Below are positions 42,932 to 52,769 of a stretch of DNA of 64,000 bases, piece by piece (within the stretch, counting starts at the first letter, position 1; every line of letters begins with the position of its first letter). The notes beneath the pieces are model-generated. The model did not search any database, was not told the DNA's origin, and worked only from the letters and a program-made list of their open reading frames with translations. Origin of the DNA: UBA2330 sp035443185. GTDB lineage: Bacteria; Bacteroidota; Ignavibacteria; Tepidaquicellales; Tepidaquicellaceae. The stretch covers positions 22,442 through 86,441 of the forward strand of contig DAORRV010000004.1 in assembly GCA_035443185.1 (NCBI GenBank), in the 5' to 3' direction. Position numbers and translations under genes: made by a program.

Positions 42932-43911
42932 TTAATACTCTCCTCTTTCCATCCGAATTTATTTTTCATTGCATCCTCATATATAGACTGAACTGATTTT
43001 TTAATTGCTTCCCGAGATGTAAATTCATTTGACCAGCCTGTCTTTCTGATTTTTTCCGAATTAAGTCTGACTATCGGAACATCACCTTTCCATCCCCTGT
43101 TGCCGCCTGTGAATTCATACTTCACATTTTCCAGTCCCAATACTTCAAGTGTCACATCTGCGATCTCTTTCACACTGATATAATCAAGTGTCGATACATT
43201 AAAATAAGAATAGCCTTTCAGATGATTGAGCTGAATATTTCTGATTGCATTAATAATATCTGTAACATAAATATAAGACTTACTCTGAGATCCGTCACCA
43301 AGTATGGAAAGTTTACTGTTGTCTTCAAGCAGCCTTCTCGTAAAGTCATAACCAACTCCGTGAGTCTGATTTGGTCCGACTACATTTGCAAATCTGAAAG
43401 CAGCAGCATTCATATCAAACATATAACAATAAGAACCGATCATTGCCTCGCATGCAAGTTTACTCGATCCGTAAGTAGAGATCGGAAGCTGCGGTGAAAA
43501 GTCCTCAGCAGTTTCAGTAAAACCAACATCTCCATACACACCGCTTCCGGAAGCATAAATTAAATTCTTTACGCTGTTGATTCTCATTGCTTCGATGATA
43601 TTATTTGTAAGATATGTCCCTTCCCAGAAATCAATATCCGGCTGAGTCATAGCTTTTGCAATATCAGGGTTTGATGCGAAATGATAAACAACTTCCTGAT
43701 CTTTCATTGCATCATTCAGTGTATCTTTTTCTTTAATATCAGCTTTGATAATTTTTATCTTAACTTTAAAATCATCTATATGCCACATCTGACCTGAGCT
43801 GAAATTATCATAGATAGTGATCTCAGCATGAGGTTCGTTTTTTAAAATGTCTCTGCATAGATGGCTGCCTACAAATCCCGCTCCGCCTGCTATAAAATAT
43901 TTTTTACCCAA
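42928..43911 (-). CDS. NAD-dependent nucleotide-sugar epimerase/dehydratase
   Basis: A 327-residue short-chain dehydrogenase of the extended type. GGAGFVGSHLCRD is the NAD-binding loop; the catalytic pair is in ISTYGSSKLACEA (YxxxK); FRFANVVGP follows. This fold includes UDP-galactose 4-epimerase, GDP-mannose 4,6-dehydratase and heptose-modifying enzymes. Being translationally coupled to the heptose kinase, it may act on the GDP-heptose, for example to form a 6-deoxy-heptose; the true substrate is unknown. Confidence 0.88.
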   Translation of the reverse strand: MGKKYFIAGGAGFVGSHLCRDILKNEPHAEITIYDNFSSGQMWHIDDFKVKIKIIKADIKEKDTLNDAMKDQEVVYHFASNPDIAKAMTQPDIDFWEGTYLTNNIIEAMRINSVKNLIYASGSGVYGDVGFTETAEDFSPQLPISTYGSSKLACEAMIGSYCYMFDMNAAAFRFANVVGPNQTHGVGYDFTRRLLEDNSKLSILGDGSQSKSYIYVTDIINAIRNIQLNHLKGYSYFNVSTLDYISVKEIADVTLEVLGLENVKYEFTGGNRGWKGDVPIVRLNSEKIRKTGWSNEFTSREAIKKSVQSIYEDAMKNKFGWKEESIK

Positions 43912-43933
43912 TATTACTTAATAAAAATTAATA

Positions 43934-44770
43934 TTAAAAATTCTTTCGTTTCAAATAATACATAAATGACTGAAGCCGTTTTTTAAAAAATACCGGTAAA
44001 AAGGAATACATATATTGTGTATAATTCAGCAAATATGCTTTGTAATAATTCGGATAATTTTTTCCGTGCATCTTTACCACATTTACAACCGTTCTGGAAT
44101 TTTCCCTCTGTTGAGTAAATGACTTATTCTGACCGGCTGTCATATATGTGATGAAATATTCTTTGAAATTATAAAGCTTCCCTTCCATCCCCATTCGCAG
44201 CCAAAGTTCCATATCTTCTACATGTTCCAGATTTTTATATCCGCCCAGCTTCATGGCGGTTTCTTTTCTAAACATTACAGTAGCATGTGTAAATGGATTT
44301 GAAAAAAGTGCAAAGCTTCTGATCTCTTCGTCAGTTTCCTTTTTCAGATATTTAAAAAGTTCTTTACCATCTTTATCAACTAAGATCACACCGCCACCGA
44401 CTACAACATACTCCGGATTTTTATCTAAAAATTCCACTTGCATTTTCAGCTTATCTTTATGACACCAAAAGTCATCATCATCTATTCTTGCAATATATTC
44501 ACCTCTGGAATTTCTAAGGCCAATATTCAGATATTCAGAAATTCCTTTTCCTGTAATCCTTGGGATCCTCATGTAATTTATTGCCGGTTCCCTTTCAGAA
44601 AGCTTAGTCATTCTTTCTTCAGTTCCGTCAGTAGATGCATCATCAATAATAATGAGTTCCCAGTCCGTAAAAGATTGAGAGAATACACTTTCGATTGATT
44701 TCTCGAGCATATCCACTCTGTTATAAGTAGGGATAATAATACTAACCCTAGGCACGGAATTTGAACTCAT
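43934..44770 (-). CDS. GT2 glycosyltransferase
   Basis: A 278-residue GT-A family 2 enzyme: VSIIIPTYNRVDMLEKSI, IIDDASTDGTEE, RIDDDDFWCHKDK with the metal-binding DDD and HVEDMELWLRMGMEG. It has no membrane helices. It presumably adds one sugar to the repeat unit. It is the first gene upstream of the epimerase-heptose set, 23 bases away. Confidence 0.9.
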   Translation of the reverse strand: MSSNSVPRVSIIIPTYNRVDMLEKSIESVFSQSFTDWELIIIDDASTDGTEERMTKLSEREPAINYMRIPRITGKGISEYLNIGLRNSRGEYIARIDDDDFWCHKDKLKMQVEFLDKNPEYVVVGGGVILVDKDGKELFKYLKKETDEEIRSFALFSNPFTHATVMFRKETAMKLGGYKNLEHVEDMELWLRMGMEGKLYNFKEYFITYMTAGQNKSFTQQRENSRTVVNVVKMHGKNYPNYYKAYLLNYTQYMYSFLPVFFKKRLQSFMYYLKRKNF

Positions 44771-44833
44771 AAATTATTAAACGTGGAAGTTATCAAGTAG
44801 GGATTTAAGATAAAAGTTAGAAATTTTTTTGAA

Positions 44834-45754
44834 TTAATTGTTTTTTCGGAGGATCAACATACTTGATTTGATTGCTATTTCCTCAAAAGTATAATTATTC
44901 GTGAAATGGTCATTTAGATTAATAGTTTTCAATTTTTCAATTTCTGAATCATCCGCAAGATCCAACTTTTCCGATATTATTTCAAATCCTGCATTCTTTA
45001 TCTTCTGAATATGATCCTTATGTCTCATTCTGTTTTGATACATTATGGAAGGATTTAATTTTTTCCATTCATTTTCAGAATATAGCAGATAATTATATAT
45101 ACTTATATTATTATCAAAAAATGACCAATGATCTCTGTAGTCAATTGCATTGGACATGATTCCGCCTGGTTTTAAAATTCTGTTGCATTCTTTCAAAATG
45201 TCTTCAATATGAATTTCAGGAATATGTTCTAGGGTAGCATTTGAAAGGATAAAATCAATGCTGTCCGATTCTATACCAGTATTTCTGGCATCTAATGGTG
45301 CAATATAATTAATATTAAAATACTCAGATAATACATTTTTATAATTGCTACCGGTTACAGTAGGTACATTTTCAAACAGACAAAACTCATCTGAAATTTT
45401 CCCGGCCGTTTTATTAAATCTGTTTATTGTATCATTTATCAATTCGGGAAAAACTAGTTCACGAATATCTATACAAGTTAACTCATCAAATCCGAGTGAT
45501 CTGATTCCAATTGGAATTACAAGATCATATCCCGAACCAAATTCATAATATCGGCTTCTTTTAAAATCAATGTTTCCGGAATATTTTACATAGTTGTCAA
45601 AATGCAGTTTTACAGTTTCGAGTTTAATTTTAAAATCTTCATCAGATATTGGAAGTGACTTTGTTACATGCTTCTGAAAAAAATAATTTATATTCTCCCC
45701 CTTTGGTAATACTGAGAAAAGATTTTGTATTTTTGCTTTAAATTTAAAATTCAT
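44834..45754 (-). CDS. SAM-dependent methyltransferase-like protein
   Basis: A 306-residue protein with a class I methyltransferase pattern: YYEFGSGYDLVIPIG as motif I, FDELTCIDI as the acidic strand and SIDFILSNATLEHIPE, LKECNRILKPGGIM as later motifs. It lacks the usual ExGCGxG order (EFGSG instead). It could methylate a sugar in the polysaccharide. There is no membrane helix. Confidence 0.75.
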   Translation of the reverse strand: MNFKFKAKIQNLFSVLPKGENINYFFQKHVTKSLPISDEDFKIKLETVKLHFDNYVKYSGNIDFKRSRYYEFGSGYDLVIPIGIRSLGFDELTCIDIRELVFPELINDTINRFNKTAGKISDEFCLFENVPTVTGSNYKNVLSEYFNINYIAPLDARNTGIESDSIDFILSNATLEHIPEIHIEDILKECNRILKPGGIMSNAIDYRDHWSFFDNNISIYNYLLYSENEWKKLNPSIMYQNRMRHKDHIQKIKNAGFEIISEKLDLADDSEIEKLKTINLNDHFTNNYTFEEIAIKSSMLILRKNN

Positions 45755-45860
45755 AAAGGAGAACGTACTTAAATAAATTTATTTCTGAAATTGTTAAAAT
45801 TGAAAAAAGAAATTAATTTTATAGTATCTTATTTTTTAAAATTAATTAAATAATAGTCCT

Positions 45861-46715
45861 CTATTCTGGTATTATCTTATACGCTTTTATATAATCAATC
45901 TCCATTACATAAGGATCATCTGATCTATCTACTTCACCATTATTTTCATCCCAGGCTTTAATTGCTACATTTGCAATTATATACATAGGACCTGTTGGAA
46001 TTCCCTGTGTAGATTCGAAAACAATTTTATCATTCAATTTCCAGAGTATTTTATCAGGAAAACATTCTAATGACCAGATCATCCAGTTATCTGAAAAGTC
46101 ACCTGTGATTTCGTTTGACTTAACATAATAAAACGGTGCTGAATTATCTTTCTCTGAACTTGGATAATTAATTCCCCAATGTAAAGATGATGACATTGAA
46201 TTTTCTTTTCTTCCAAAATATTCAAATACATCAATTTCCGGTAATCCGGGTCTTTCCTTTGCGACTAACCAGAATGCAGGCCAATATCCTTTTTTGTATG
46301 GAAATTTTACTTTGATTTCCCACTTACCATAACTCTGGGTAAATGTTCTTGCAGTGTTTATCATTCCGGATGTGAACTCAAACTGCTTTTCACTTTCTGC
46401 ATCTTTACCAAAAATTGATTCTTTTTTTGTGATTATTTTTAAGACTCCATTATCAGCAAATACGTTTTCATCTTTGTACCATTGAAGTTCTTTATTTGAC
46501 CATATCGTTCTGGTATTCATATCAAACATAGTCTGCCACTTTGATCTGTCAAATGAATCAAAGTTATCTTCAAATGTAAGCTGCCATTTAAATTTGTCAT
46601 TTTTAACTTCCTCAGAGTTATTGGAAAGTATTATATTTGAAACAATTACAACTAATATCAATGGTAAGATTACAAATACTGTCTTGAACAAGATTTTAGA
46701 TAATAATTTATTCAT
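45861..46715 (-). CDS. Glycoside hydrolase family 16 protein
   Basis: A 284-residue GH16 beta-glycanase with an N-terminal membrane anchor or uncleaved signal (TVFVILPLILVVIVSNIIL). The catalytic motif is LPEIDVFEYFG, fitting E-[ILV]-D-x-x-E with the nucleophile and acid glutamates both present, preceded by WPAFWLV and followed by SLHWG. GH16 enzymes cut beta-1,3/1,4-glucans, porphyran-type galactans or carrageenan. Here it lies inside a polysaccharide assembly locus, so it may trim the product instead of feeding on an outside glycan. Confidence 0.9.
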   Translation of the reverse strand: MNKLLSKILFKTVFVILPLILVVIVSNIILSNNSEEVKNDKFKWQLTFEDNFDSFDRSKWQTMFDMNTRTIWSNKELQWYKDENVFADNGVLKIITKKESIFGKDAESEKQFEFTSGMINTARTFTQSYGKWEIKVKFPYKKGYWPAFWLVAKERPGLPEIDVFEYFGRKENSMSSSLHWGINYPSSEKDNSAPFYYVKSNEITGDFSDNWMIWSLECFPDKILWKLNDKIVFESTQGIPTGPMYIIANVAIKAWDENNGEVDRSDDPYVMEIDYIKAYKIIPE

Positions 46716-46784
46716 GATAAATAAAATTTAATTTTAAGTTTTAAAAATGGAAATTGTCTTATCTAAATTAGTTTATTTTTTCGG

Positions 46785-47558
46785 TTAAATTTTTCTCGCA
46801 ATACATGTTAATTCATTTACCAATATACCGTCTTTTAAATAAACAACTTCAAACCCATTTCTGCTTACAAGTTTACCAAAATTGTTAAGATTAAATCCCC
46901 AGCAATGCTCAGGCGGATTTACATGATGCCATCCTGAAAGACCTCTTTTTGCTCTTAGACTTGTTGAGGACGGTGTCTTGATTGCAAGTATTCCATCTTT
47001 ATGTAAAATATCTCTTGTTGAATCAAAAAAAAACTCAAGGTTTGTCAGATGTTCAATAGTGTGTTTTGCTGAGATACATCCGACACTGCTTTTTTCAATA
47101 TTTATAGAAAATAAATCATTTGCCTGTATAAAATTTATATTCTCTTTATTAAATTTTTCACTTAACTCATTAGAGTAATCCACTCCAAGGACTTGCCATT
47201 GTTTCTTTTTTGCTAAATATAATATTTCTGCTTCACCACATCCAAAATCAAGAATGTAGTTTACCGGTGAAAACTTTTTAATTAGTGAGAAAAATTTTTT
47301 CAATCTATACTCTCTGAATGTGATCTTTTTTCTTATAGCAAGTTTCATTGCACTCTTTTCGACAGTATTATGTCTGACTTCATAATATTTCAAATAATGT
47401 TCATCAAGTTCATCTATAGTTGGCATAGGATTACACCAGTTCAACTGACAGATATTACACTCAATTACAGAATACTTTGATCCTTTATCACTGTAAATAG
47501 GTTGACCACAATTTTTAACATCACTTGATCCGCAAGCTGGACATAAATTTTCAGTCAC
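46785..47558 (-). CDS. Methyltransferase with N-terminal zinc ribbon
   Basis: A 257-residue protein. Residues about 5-45 hold a four-cysteine zinc ribbon (LCPACGSSD and ECNICQLNWCNP), followed by a class I methyltransferase core (ILDFGCGEAEILYLA, VLGVDYSN, SAKHTIEHLTNL, HKDGILAIKTPS). Zinc-ribbon methyltransferases of this layout (Methyltransf_13/23 type) are common in nucleotide-sugar and polysaccharide clusters, where they C- or O-methylate sugars. Confidence 0.87.
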   Translation of the reverse strand: MTENLCPACGSSDVKNCGQPIYSDKGSKYSVIECNICQLNWCNPMPTIDELDEHYLKYYEVRHNTVEKSAMKLAIRKKITFREYRLKKFFSLIKKFSPVNYILDFGCGEAEILYLAKKKQWQVLGVDYSNELSEKFNKENINFIQANDLFSINIEKSSVGCISAKHTIEHLTNLEFFFDSTRDILHKDGILAIKTPSSTSLRAKRGLSGWHHVNPPEHCWGFNLNNFGKLVSRNGFEVVYLKDGILVNELTCIARKI

Positions 47559-47574
47559 TTTTTTCAGAATTATT

Positions 47575-48732
47575 TTATTTAGAAATTGATTGAAATTTAC
47601 TTAAATAACTTAAATAATAAAATTCCGAATTCTTATTTATATCAAATCTCATTTCAACAGTATTTAAAGCTTTAGTTTGTATTTCAGGTAAATTACTATT
47701 AACAGAATAGATGAAATTAAATTTTTCAAGGAAATCTGTTTTATTCAATGTTTTAAATAAATATCCATTTTCTCCATGCTCAATAATTTCAGGAATCCCC
47801 CCGGTATCTGAAGCCAATACTACTTTTTTCTTAACCATTGACTCTATTACTACAAGACCAAATCCTTCCCAAAGTGAAGGAACGATAGTCAGATCACTGA
47901 TTTCAATAATTTTTTCAATATCTTTATGGAACCCTGGCAAAATCACAAATTCATTTAAATCATTTTTTGAAATATAATTTTCAACTTCCTTTTTTAAAAT
48001 ACCGTCACCAGGCATAATTATTTTTATATTTTTTCTTTCTTTAATTTTTTCGGAAAGTGCATCCAGTAAAAATAAATGACCTTTCTGTTTATCAAATCTA
48101 CCTGACAGACAAATTAAGAAATCGTCTTTACTTACATTATATTTAATCCGCAATAAATCGATTTCATTTTCTTCCAACTGATAATTTTTTTTACTAATAT
48201 TTACACCATTATATATCACATCAGTAATACTATCAAATCTTTTATCCCTGTTTATCAAATATTTTTTAACAATTTCTGATATGGCAATCAGATATGATCC
48301 CGAATATTTGACTACAAAATTATCTATATAATCAAAAATTGAGATTTTATTTACATCTGCTCCTTTGTGATGTGTTGAATAATTGTGACATGTCGAATAA
48401 ATAAGTTTAACACCTGTTTTTTTAGCAGCTATTCGTCCATAAAAATCAGCTTTATTTAAATGAGTATGAACTATGTCAGGATTTAAATACTTTAAAAGTT
48501 TTTTCATTTTAAAATAAATTTTTGGATTGACCAAACCTTTTTCCATTAAATCAAAAACTTTTATTCCTGCTTTTTTAAATTTTTCTATATACTCGCCGGA
48601 ATCTATTGTGATAACATAAATTTCCAGATCATTTTTTTTTGAAAGGTAATGAAGAATATCAAAAAGTAATACCTGTGCTCCTCCTAAGCTAAGATTTGAG
48701 ATAATATGTACAAGTTTTATTTTATCTTTCAA
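47575..48732 (-). CDS. GT4 glycosyltransferase
   Basis: A 385-residue GT-B enzyme: KLVHIISNLSLGGAQVLLFDI at the start, VHTHLNKADFYGR, LSGRFDKQKGHLFLLDAL, GFHKDIEKIIEISDLTIVPSLWEGFGLVVIES, with the E-x7-E donor-site element present. Family 4 enzymes retain the anomeric configuration. It lies 16 bases after the zinc-ribbon methyltransferase and 16 bases before the next GT4. Confidence 0.92.
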   Translation of the reverse strand: MKDKIKLVHIISNLSLGGAQVLLFDILHYLSKKNDLEIYVITIDSGEYIEKFKKAGIKVFDLMEKGLVNPKIYFKMKKLLKYLNPDIVHTHLNKADFYGRIAAKKTGVKLIYSTCHNYSTHHKGADVNKISIFDYIDNFVVKYSGSYLIAISEIVKKYLINRDKRFDSITDVIYNGVNISKKNYQLEENEIDLLRIKYNVSKDDFLICLSGRFDKQKGHLFLLDALSEKIKERKNIKIIMPGDGILKKEVENYISKNDLNEFVILPGFHKDIEKIIEISDLTIVPSLWEGFGLVVIESMVKKKVVLASDTGGIPEIIEHGENGYLFKTLNKTDFLEKFNFIYSVNSNLPEIQTKALNTVEMRFDINKNSEFYYLSYLSKFQSISK

Positions 48733-48747
48733 AATTGTGAAATCAAT

Positions 48748-49848
48748 TTATTTCATTTCGTAAATCTTTTCAATCTGCGATACAGTATTTTCGATTAAAA
48801 ATTTTTCTTCAAAATCTTTTCTTGCTTTATCAATAAATTGAATTCTTAATTCATCATTTTCCATTATATATATAATTTTTTCTGAAATATCAGAAACATT
48901 GCCGTTCTCTGCAAGTAATCCATTGATTTTATTTTTTATTACTTCACTTATTCCACCAACATCGGTAGTTACAATTGGTATATTCATACTCATAGCTTCT
49001 AATATTACATATGGAATGCCCTCATATCTGGAAGTCAGAACAAATAGATCGAATGTTCTTAAAACTGATAATACATCTTTAGTATACCCTTTTAAAAATA
49101 CTGATTTTTCTAATCCGTAATCAATAATTAATTTTTCATATTCTATTCTTTTCTCACCATCACCATAAATATGAAATTCAAAATCAAAACCTTCCTTTAA
49201 TAAATTTCTTGCTGCTTCAATAAAAAACTCCTGTCCTTTCTGATATGTCAATCTACCTATTGTGCCAATAATTTTTTTACCGCTTGCATTTTTTTTATTA
49301 ATTACTTCTGAATGTTTAATTCCGTTATATACTGTGACTACTTTTTTATCTTTAAATCCAAACTTTTTAATGAGGACATTTCTGTCAACATTACATACTG
49401 TAACTGCATAATCAGAAAAATATTTTTTTAGTTTTTCATATTGTAATTTCTGAAAACTCATATTATCAAGAGCAACTGATGTAAAGTCAAGACCATGCCT
49501 ATGCTCTATTAACAACGAAGTTTTTAAAATTTTACCAATCACACATGGGACTATTCCTGCCTGTGCATGAATTATATCAAATTTATTTTTTGCAATATAA
49601 GAATAAAGATCCTTCATACCTGACCATGTATGTTTTCCCGTGTTTTTATTATTAAAAATATAATATTTAATTCTGTGCTCAGTTAAATAATCTGTTATCG
49701 GACCGTCAATTGGAATTCCAATTGTTACATCATATTTATTTTTATCAAGATTTTCTGCCAATAGAATCGTAAACATTTCTATTCCGCTTATCCTGCTATT
49801 ATTTATTGTCAGGAAAACTTTTTTCAAATTATTATAACTTTTGATCAA
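48748..49848 (-). CDS. GT4 glycosyltransferase
   Basis: A 366-residue GT-B family 4 enzyme: the N-terminal SGIEMFTILLAENLDKNKYD, IIHAQAGIVPCVIGK, IGTIGRLTYQKGQEFFIEAA, and LFVLTSRYEGIPYVILEAMSM with the E-x7-E pattern. It is the closest neighbour of the GT4 at 47575 and follows it at 16 bases. The 184 bases after it (49849-50032) are AT-rich with no gene. Confidence 0.92.
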   Translation of the reverse strand: MIKSYNNLKKVFLTINNSRISGIEMFTILLAENLDKNKYDVTIGIPIDGPITDYLTEHRIKYYIFNNKNTGKHTWSGMKDLYSYIAKNKFDIIHAQAGIVPCVIGKILKTSLLIEHRHGLDFTSVALDNMSFQKLQYEKLKKYFSDYAVTVCNVDRNVLIKKFGFKDKKVVTVYNGIKHSEVINKKNASGKKIIGTIGRLTYQKGQEFFIEAARNLLKEGFDFEFHIYGDGEKRIEYEKLIIDYGLEKSVFLKGYTKDVLSVLRTFDLFVLTSRYEGIPYVILEAMSMNIPIVTTDVGGISEVIKNKINGLLAENGNVSDISEKIIYIMENDELRIQFIDKARKDFEEKFLIENTVSQIEKIYEMK

Positions 49849-50032
49849 TGAATATCAATTTAATAAATAGATTTTACAATATTGCAAAAATGTTTTTGAA
49901 AAATTGATTTAATATTATTTTTAACTTTCAATTTTAAATTGATATCTATTCAAATATTATTCTTATCAATTTTCATCTAAAATATAGATTTAATTTCTAA
50001 ATTAATTACATACAAATTTAAGCGGGTAACAA

Positions 50033-50791
50033 TTATTTTAAATATAACTCAGATATTTTCTTAATGTAATCAGCTTCTTTCATAAATTCATAGTTTTCAA
50101 TTATCTGATTCTTATTATTTTGAGAATTTTTTGAAAATACTGAAAATGAATCAATAAGATATTTTCCTCCCCAGTTTATTAATTCCTGCGAATTGCAGTT
50201 CAGATTTTCTGCCGTGCAATATTCATTAAATAATTTTGCAGTCATAGTTTCAGCTCTCCAATGTGTTCTAATTCTTGCCGGCGGTAAAAAATTAAAGAAA
50301 TATTTTCCAAGCTTTTTATATCCTCCTAGATTAGAATGATGTAAAAAACCGTTTCCATTAACGACAAGTTTTTTATTTATTTCAGTTATATACTTTTGCA
50401 GTATATTATTTTCAGCATGAACCAATGAATCAAATGAAAAAACAAAATCTATTGAATTATCTTTTACAAAATCCAGCGAAGTACCATTATTAACATGAAA
50501 TTCAATGTTTTTAGAATCTCTGAATCTGTTCTTACAGGCTTCTATACAATTACCTGAGATATCAACTATCACTAATTCATTACATTGATCTTTTAAAAAT
50601 TGTGTGATCCTACCATAGCCTGGTGCAATTTCAAGGATTCTGTTAACTTTTAAAAATTTTCTTAACCTAGGGTACAGCATCCACCACCATAGACTATTAG
50701 TGCCCCCCCAAGCTTCTGACCATTCGTCACCTGATTGTGACCAATCGTAATCTTTATCCCATTTTTCAAGATTTTGTATTTCTGAAGGCAT
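50033..50791 (-). CDS. SAM-dependent methyltransferase
   Basis: A 252-residue class I methyltransferase: RILEIAPGYGRITQFL (motif I), LVIVDISGNCIEACK, SIDFVFSFDSLVHAE and LHHSNLGGY-type end of the sheet. The tryptophan-rich N-terminus (SEAWGGTNSLWWWML) is notable and recurs in enzymes of this type found in sugar clusters. It probably O-methylates a sugar in the polysaccharide. Confidence 0.85.
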   Translation of the reverse strand: MPSEIQNLEKWDKDYDWSQSGDEWSEAWGGTNSLWWWMLYPRLRKFLKVNRILEIAPGYGRITQFLKDQCNELVIVDISGNCIEACKNRFRDSKNIEFHVNNGTSLDFVKDNSIDFVFSFDSLVHAENNILQKYITEINKKLVVNGNGFLHHSNLGGYKKLGKYFFNFLPPARIRTHWRAETMTAKLFNEYCTAENLNCNSQELINWGGKYLIDSFSVFSKNSQNNKNQIIENYEFMKEADYIKKISELYLK

Positions 50792-50822
50792 ATAATTATT
50801 TTAGTTTTTTTTAAAATAGTTT

Positions 50823-51767
50823 CTATTTTATATATTCAAATTTACTTTTGTTAAGATAGTTTTTATCTAAATATAATTGTAATACTTTTAATAATTGATT
50901 AAACTTTTCCTTTCTGTGATGTTTATATTTACTCCAGAATGGAAGAAAAATGATTCTGGAAATTATATTTGATAATCCTGTAAAATAGATCAGTGACCTT
51001 TTTAATTTTTTATAATTCCCAATGAAAAGTAGTTTACCTCTGTTTATATGGAAAACATAAATATTGTCATTTTTTTCATTATTCAATGATGACTTTGTTG
51101 AATGGAAATATTTAAATTCAGGTACACAAATATTTTTCTTTTTCAGAATATTTTTAAATTTATAGCACAACTCGACATCTTCATAATACATAAAATAATT
51201 TTCATTAAATCTGCCTGCCTGAATAAAATCACTTTTCCTCATCATCATGAATGCGCCGTGAAACCAGTCAACTTCAAAATTCTTTAACTCTACAATTTCC
51301 TTTTTCGAATTCAAAAAATTTATCTTGTCTTGAAGATTTGGTGAATATAATTGTGATATTTCCCATGAAAGAGAAGGGAAATTATTATAAAAATAAAGAA
51401 CGTTTTTATTTTCATCCAGCATTAAGCCTGAAACTACACCTGCACTTTCATTATTGTCCAGATAATCAGTAAGAATACTTAATTTAAAATTAGATAATTG
51501 CACATCAGGATTAAGAAACATCAGATAATTTCCATTTGCTTTATTAGCTCCAAAGTTACATCCTCCGGCAAATCCGTCATTTGTGATTCTAAAATAAAAT
51601 CGGACAGAATCAAATTCATCTGCTAAGTTTTCGATTGATCTTTCACTTGAATTATTATCAACTACTATTATTTCAGTATCAGCATCTCCTTTGTATTTAA
51701 AAATTGAATACAAACATTCCCTTGTAAAAGCAGCAGTATTATAATTTAAAATAATTATACTGATCAT
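50823..51767 (-). CDS. GT2 glycosyltransferase (rhamnosyltransferase-like)
   Basis: A 314-residue family 2 enzyme: SIIILNYNTAAFTRECL, IIVVDNNSSER, FLNPDVQLSNF (DxD-equivalent region), DWFHGAFMMMRKSDFIQAG and NENYFMYYEDVELCYK. The C-terminal ~50 residues contain a possible amphipathic membrane-binding segment (SLIYFTGLSNIISRIIFLP). Similar to rhamnosyltransferases by pattern only. Confidence 0.9.
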   Translation of the reverse strand: MISIIILNYNTAAFTRECLYSIFKYKGDADTEIIVVDNNSSERSIENLADEFDSVRFYFRITNDGFAGGCNFGANKANGNYLMFLNPDVQLSNFKLSILTDYLDNNESAGVVSGLMLDENKNVLYFYNNFPSLSWEISQLYSPNLQDKINFLNSKKEIVELKNFEVDWFHGAFMMMRKSDFIQAGRFNENYFMYYEDVELCYKFKNILKKKNICVPEFKYFHSTKSSLNNEKNDNIYVFHINRGKLLFIGNYKKLKRSLIYFTGLSNIISRIIFLPFWSKYKHHRKEKFNQLLKVLQLYLDKNYLNKSKFEYIK

Positions 51768-51842
51768 ACAAAAATTTTTATCTTATTAACTATCTCATAC
51801 ATATCTACGAATTTCAATCTATCTGTAAAGATTTATAATTAA

Positions 51843-52712
51843 TTATTTACTTTTTCTTAAATATAAAGCTTTAATATAATTCGGATTCAAAAACATACTA
51901 ACAAATTTAAAGAGGTCAGAAAAAGCATTTAAATATTCTTTATTATCAATCTGATTTTTCAACTTATAATATCTGTTGTTCAAAATGCCTAAATAAGCAG
52001 CTTCACTGAGTTCTTTTTCATCGTTATTTAGAAAAGGTTTCATCAGCTCAATATGATTTAAATAGATTTGCTGAGAATGCTTAAAACTTCTAGCCCAGCT
52101 ATTATGTACTCTGTGTAAAATTAAATTTTCATTAAAAAAGAACATTTTTTTTGAAATGCAGGATAAATTAATCCAGAGATTATAATCTTCACAAAGATTA
52201 ATAAAATTTTTTTCGTCAAATGGCTTATCATCTTTTAATATCTCTTTTTTGAATATTACAGAAGAAGGCATTACAATATTCTGCAAAAGTAATGTCTTTG
52301 TAAAAATCATAAACGAAGAATCAAAATTTAAATATTTTTCTGAAACTATTTTATTATCTCCATCTATAAGTCTGGCATTTGTACAAATAAAATCATATTC
52401 ATTCATCATTGGTATTTGTATTTCAAGTTTAGTATCTATCCACAGATCATCGTCATCACAAAAAGAAATGAATTCACCCCGAGATTGCTTTACACCGAAA
52501 TTTCTTAACTTAGCCAGATTGTTTTGTTTTTCCAGATTAAATAATCTGATCCGCGAATCTGAAAAATGTTTAGTTAAATTTTTCGTTTCATCAGTGGATC
52601 CGTCATTTACGATCACAATTTCAAAATCTGTATAAATCTGTTTCAAAATTGACGTTAAGGTCTGACTCAGTAGATCAAATCTGTTATATGTGAGGACTAT
52701 TATTGAAACCAA
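51843..52712 (-). CDS. GT2 glycosyltransferase
   Basis: A 289-residue family 2 enzyme: VSIIVLTYNRFDLLSQTL, IVIVNDGSTDETKNL, ISFCDDDDLWIDTKLE (metal-binding DDD) and NLCEDYNLWINLSC. Part of the run of sugar-adding genes between the flippase and the methyltransferase at 50033. Confidence 0.9.
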   Translation of the reverse strand: MVSIIVLTYNRFDLLSQTLTSILKQIYTDFEIVIVNDGSTDETKNLTKHFSDSRIRLFNLEKQNNLAKLRNFGVKQSRGEFISFCDDDDLWIDTKLEIQIPMMNEYDFICTNARLIDGDNKIVSEKYLNFDSSFMIFTKTLLLQNIVMPSSVIFKKEILKDDKPFDEKNFINLCEDYNLWINLSCISKKMFFFNENLILHRVHNSWARSFKHSQQIYLNHIELMKPFLNNDEKELSEAAYLGILNNRYYKLKNQIDNKEYLNAFSDLFKFVSMFLNPNYIKALYLRKSK

Positions 52713-52769
52713 TTTTTAAATTACTTTTTATTAAAATTTTTAAACAGTATAAGAAATAAAACTAAATAA

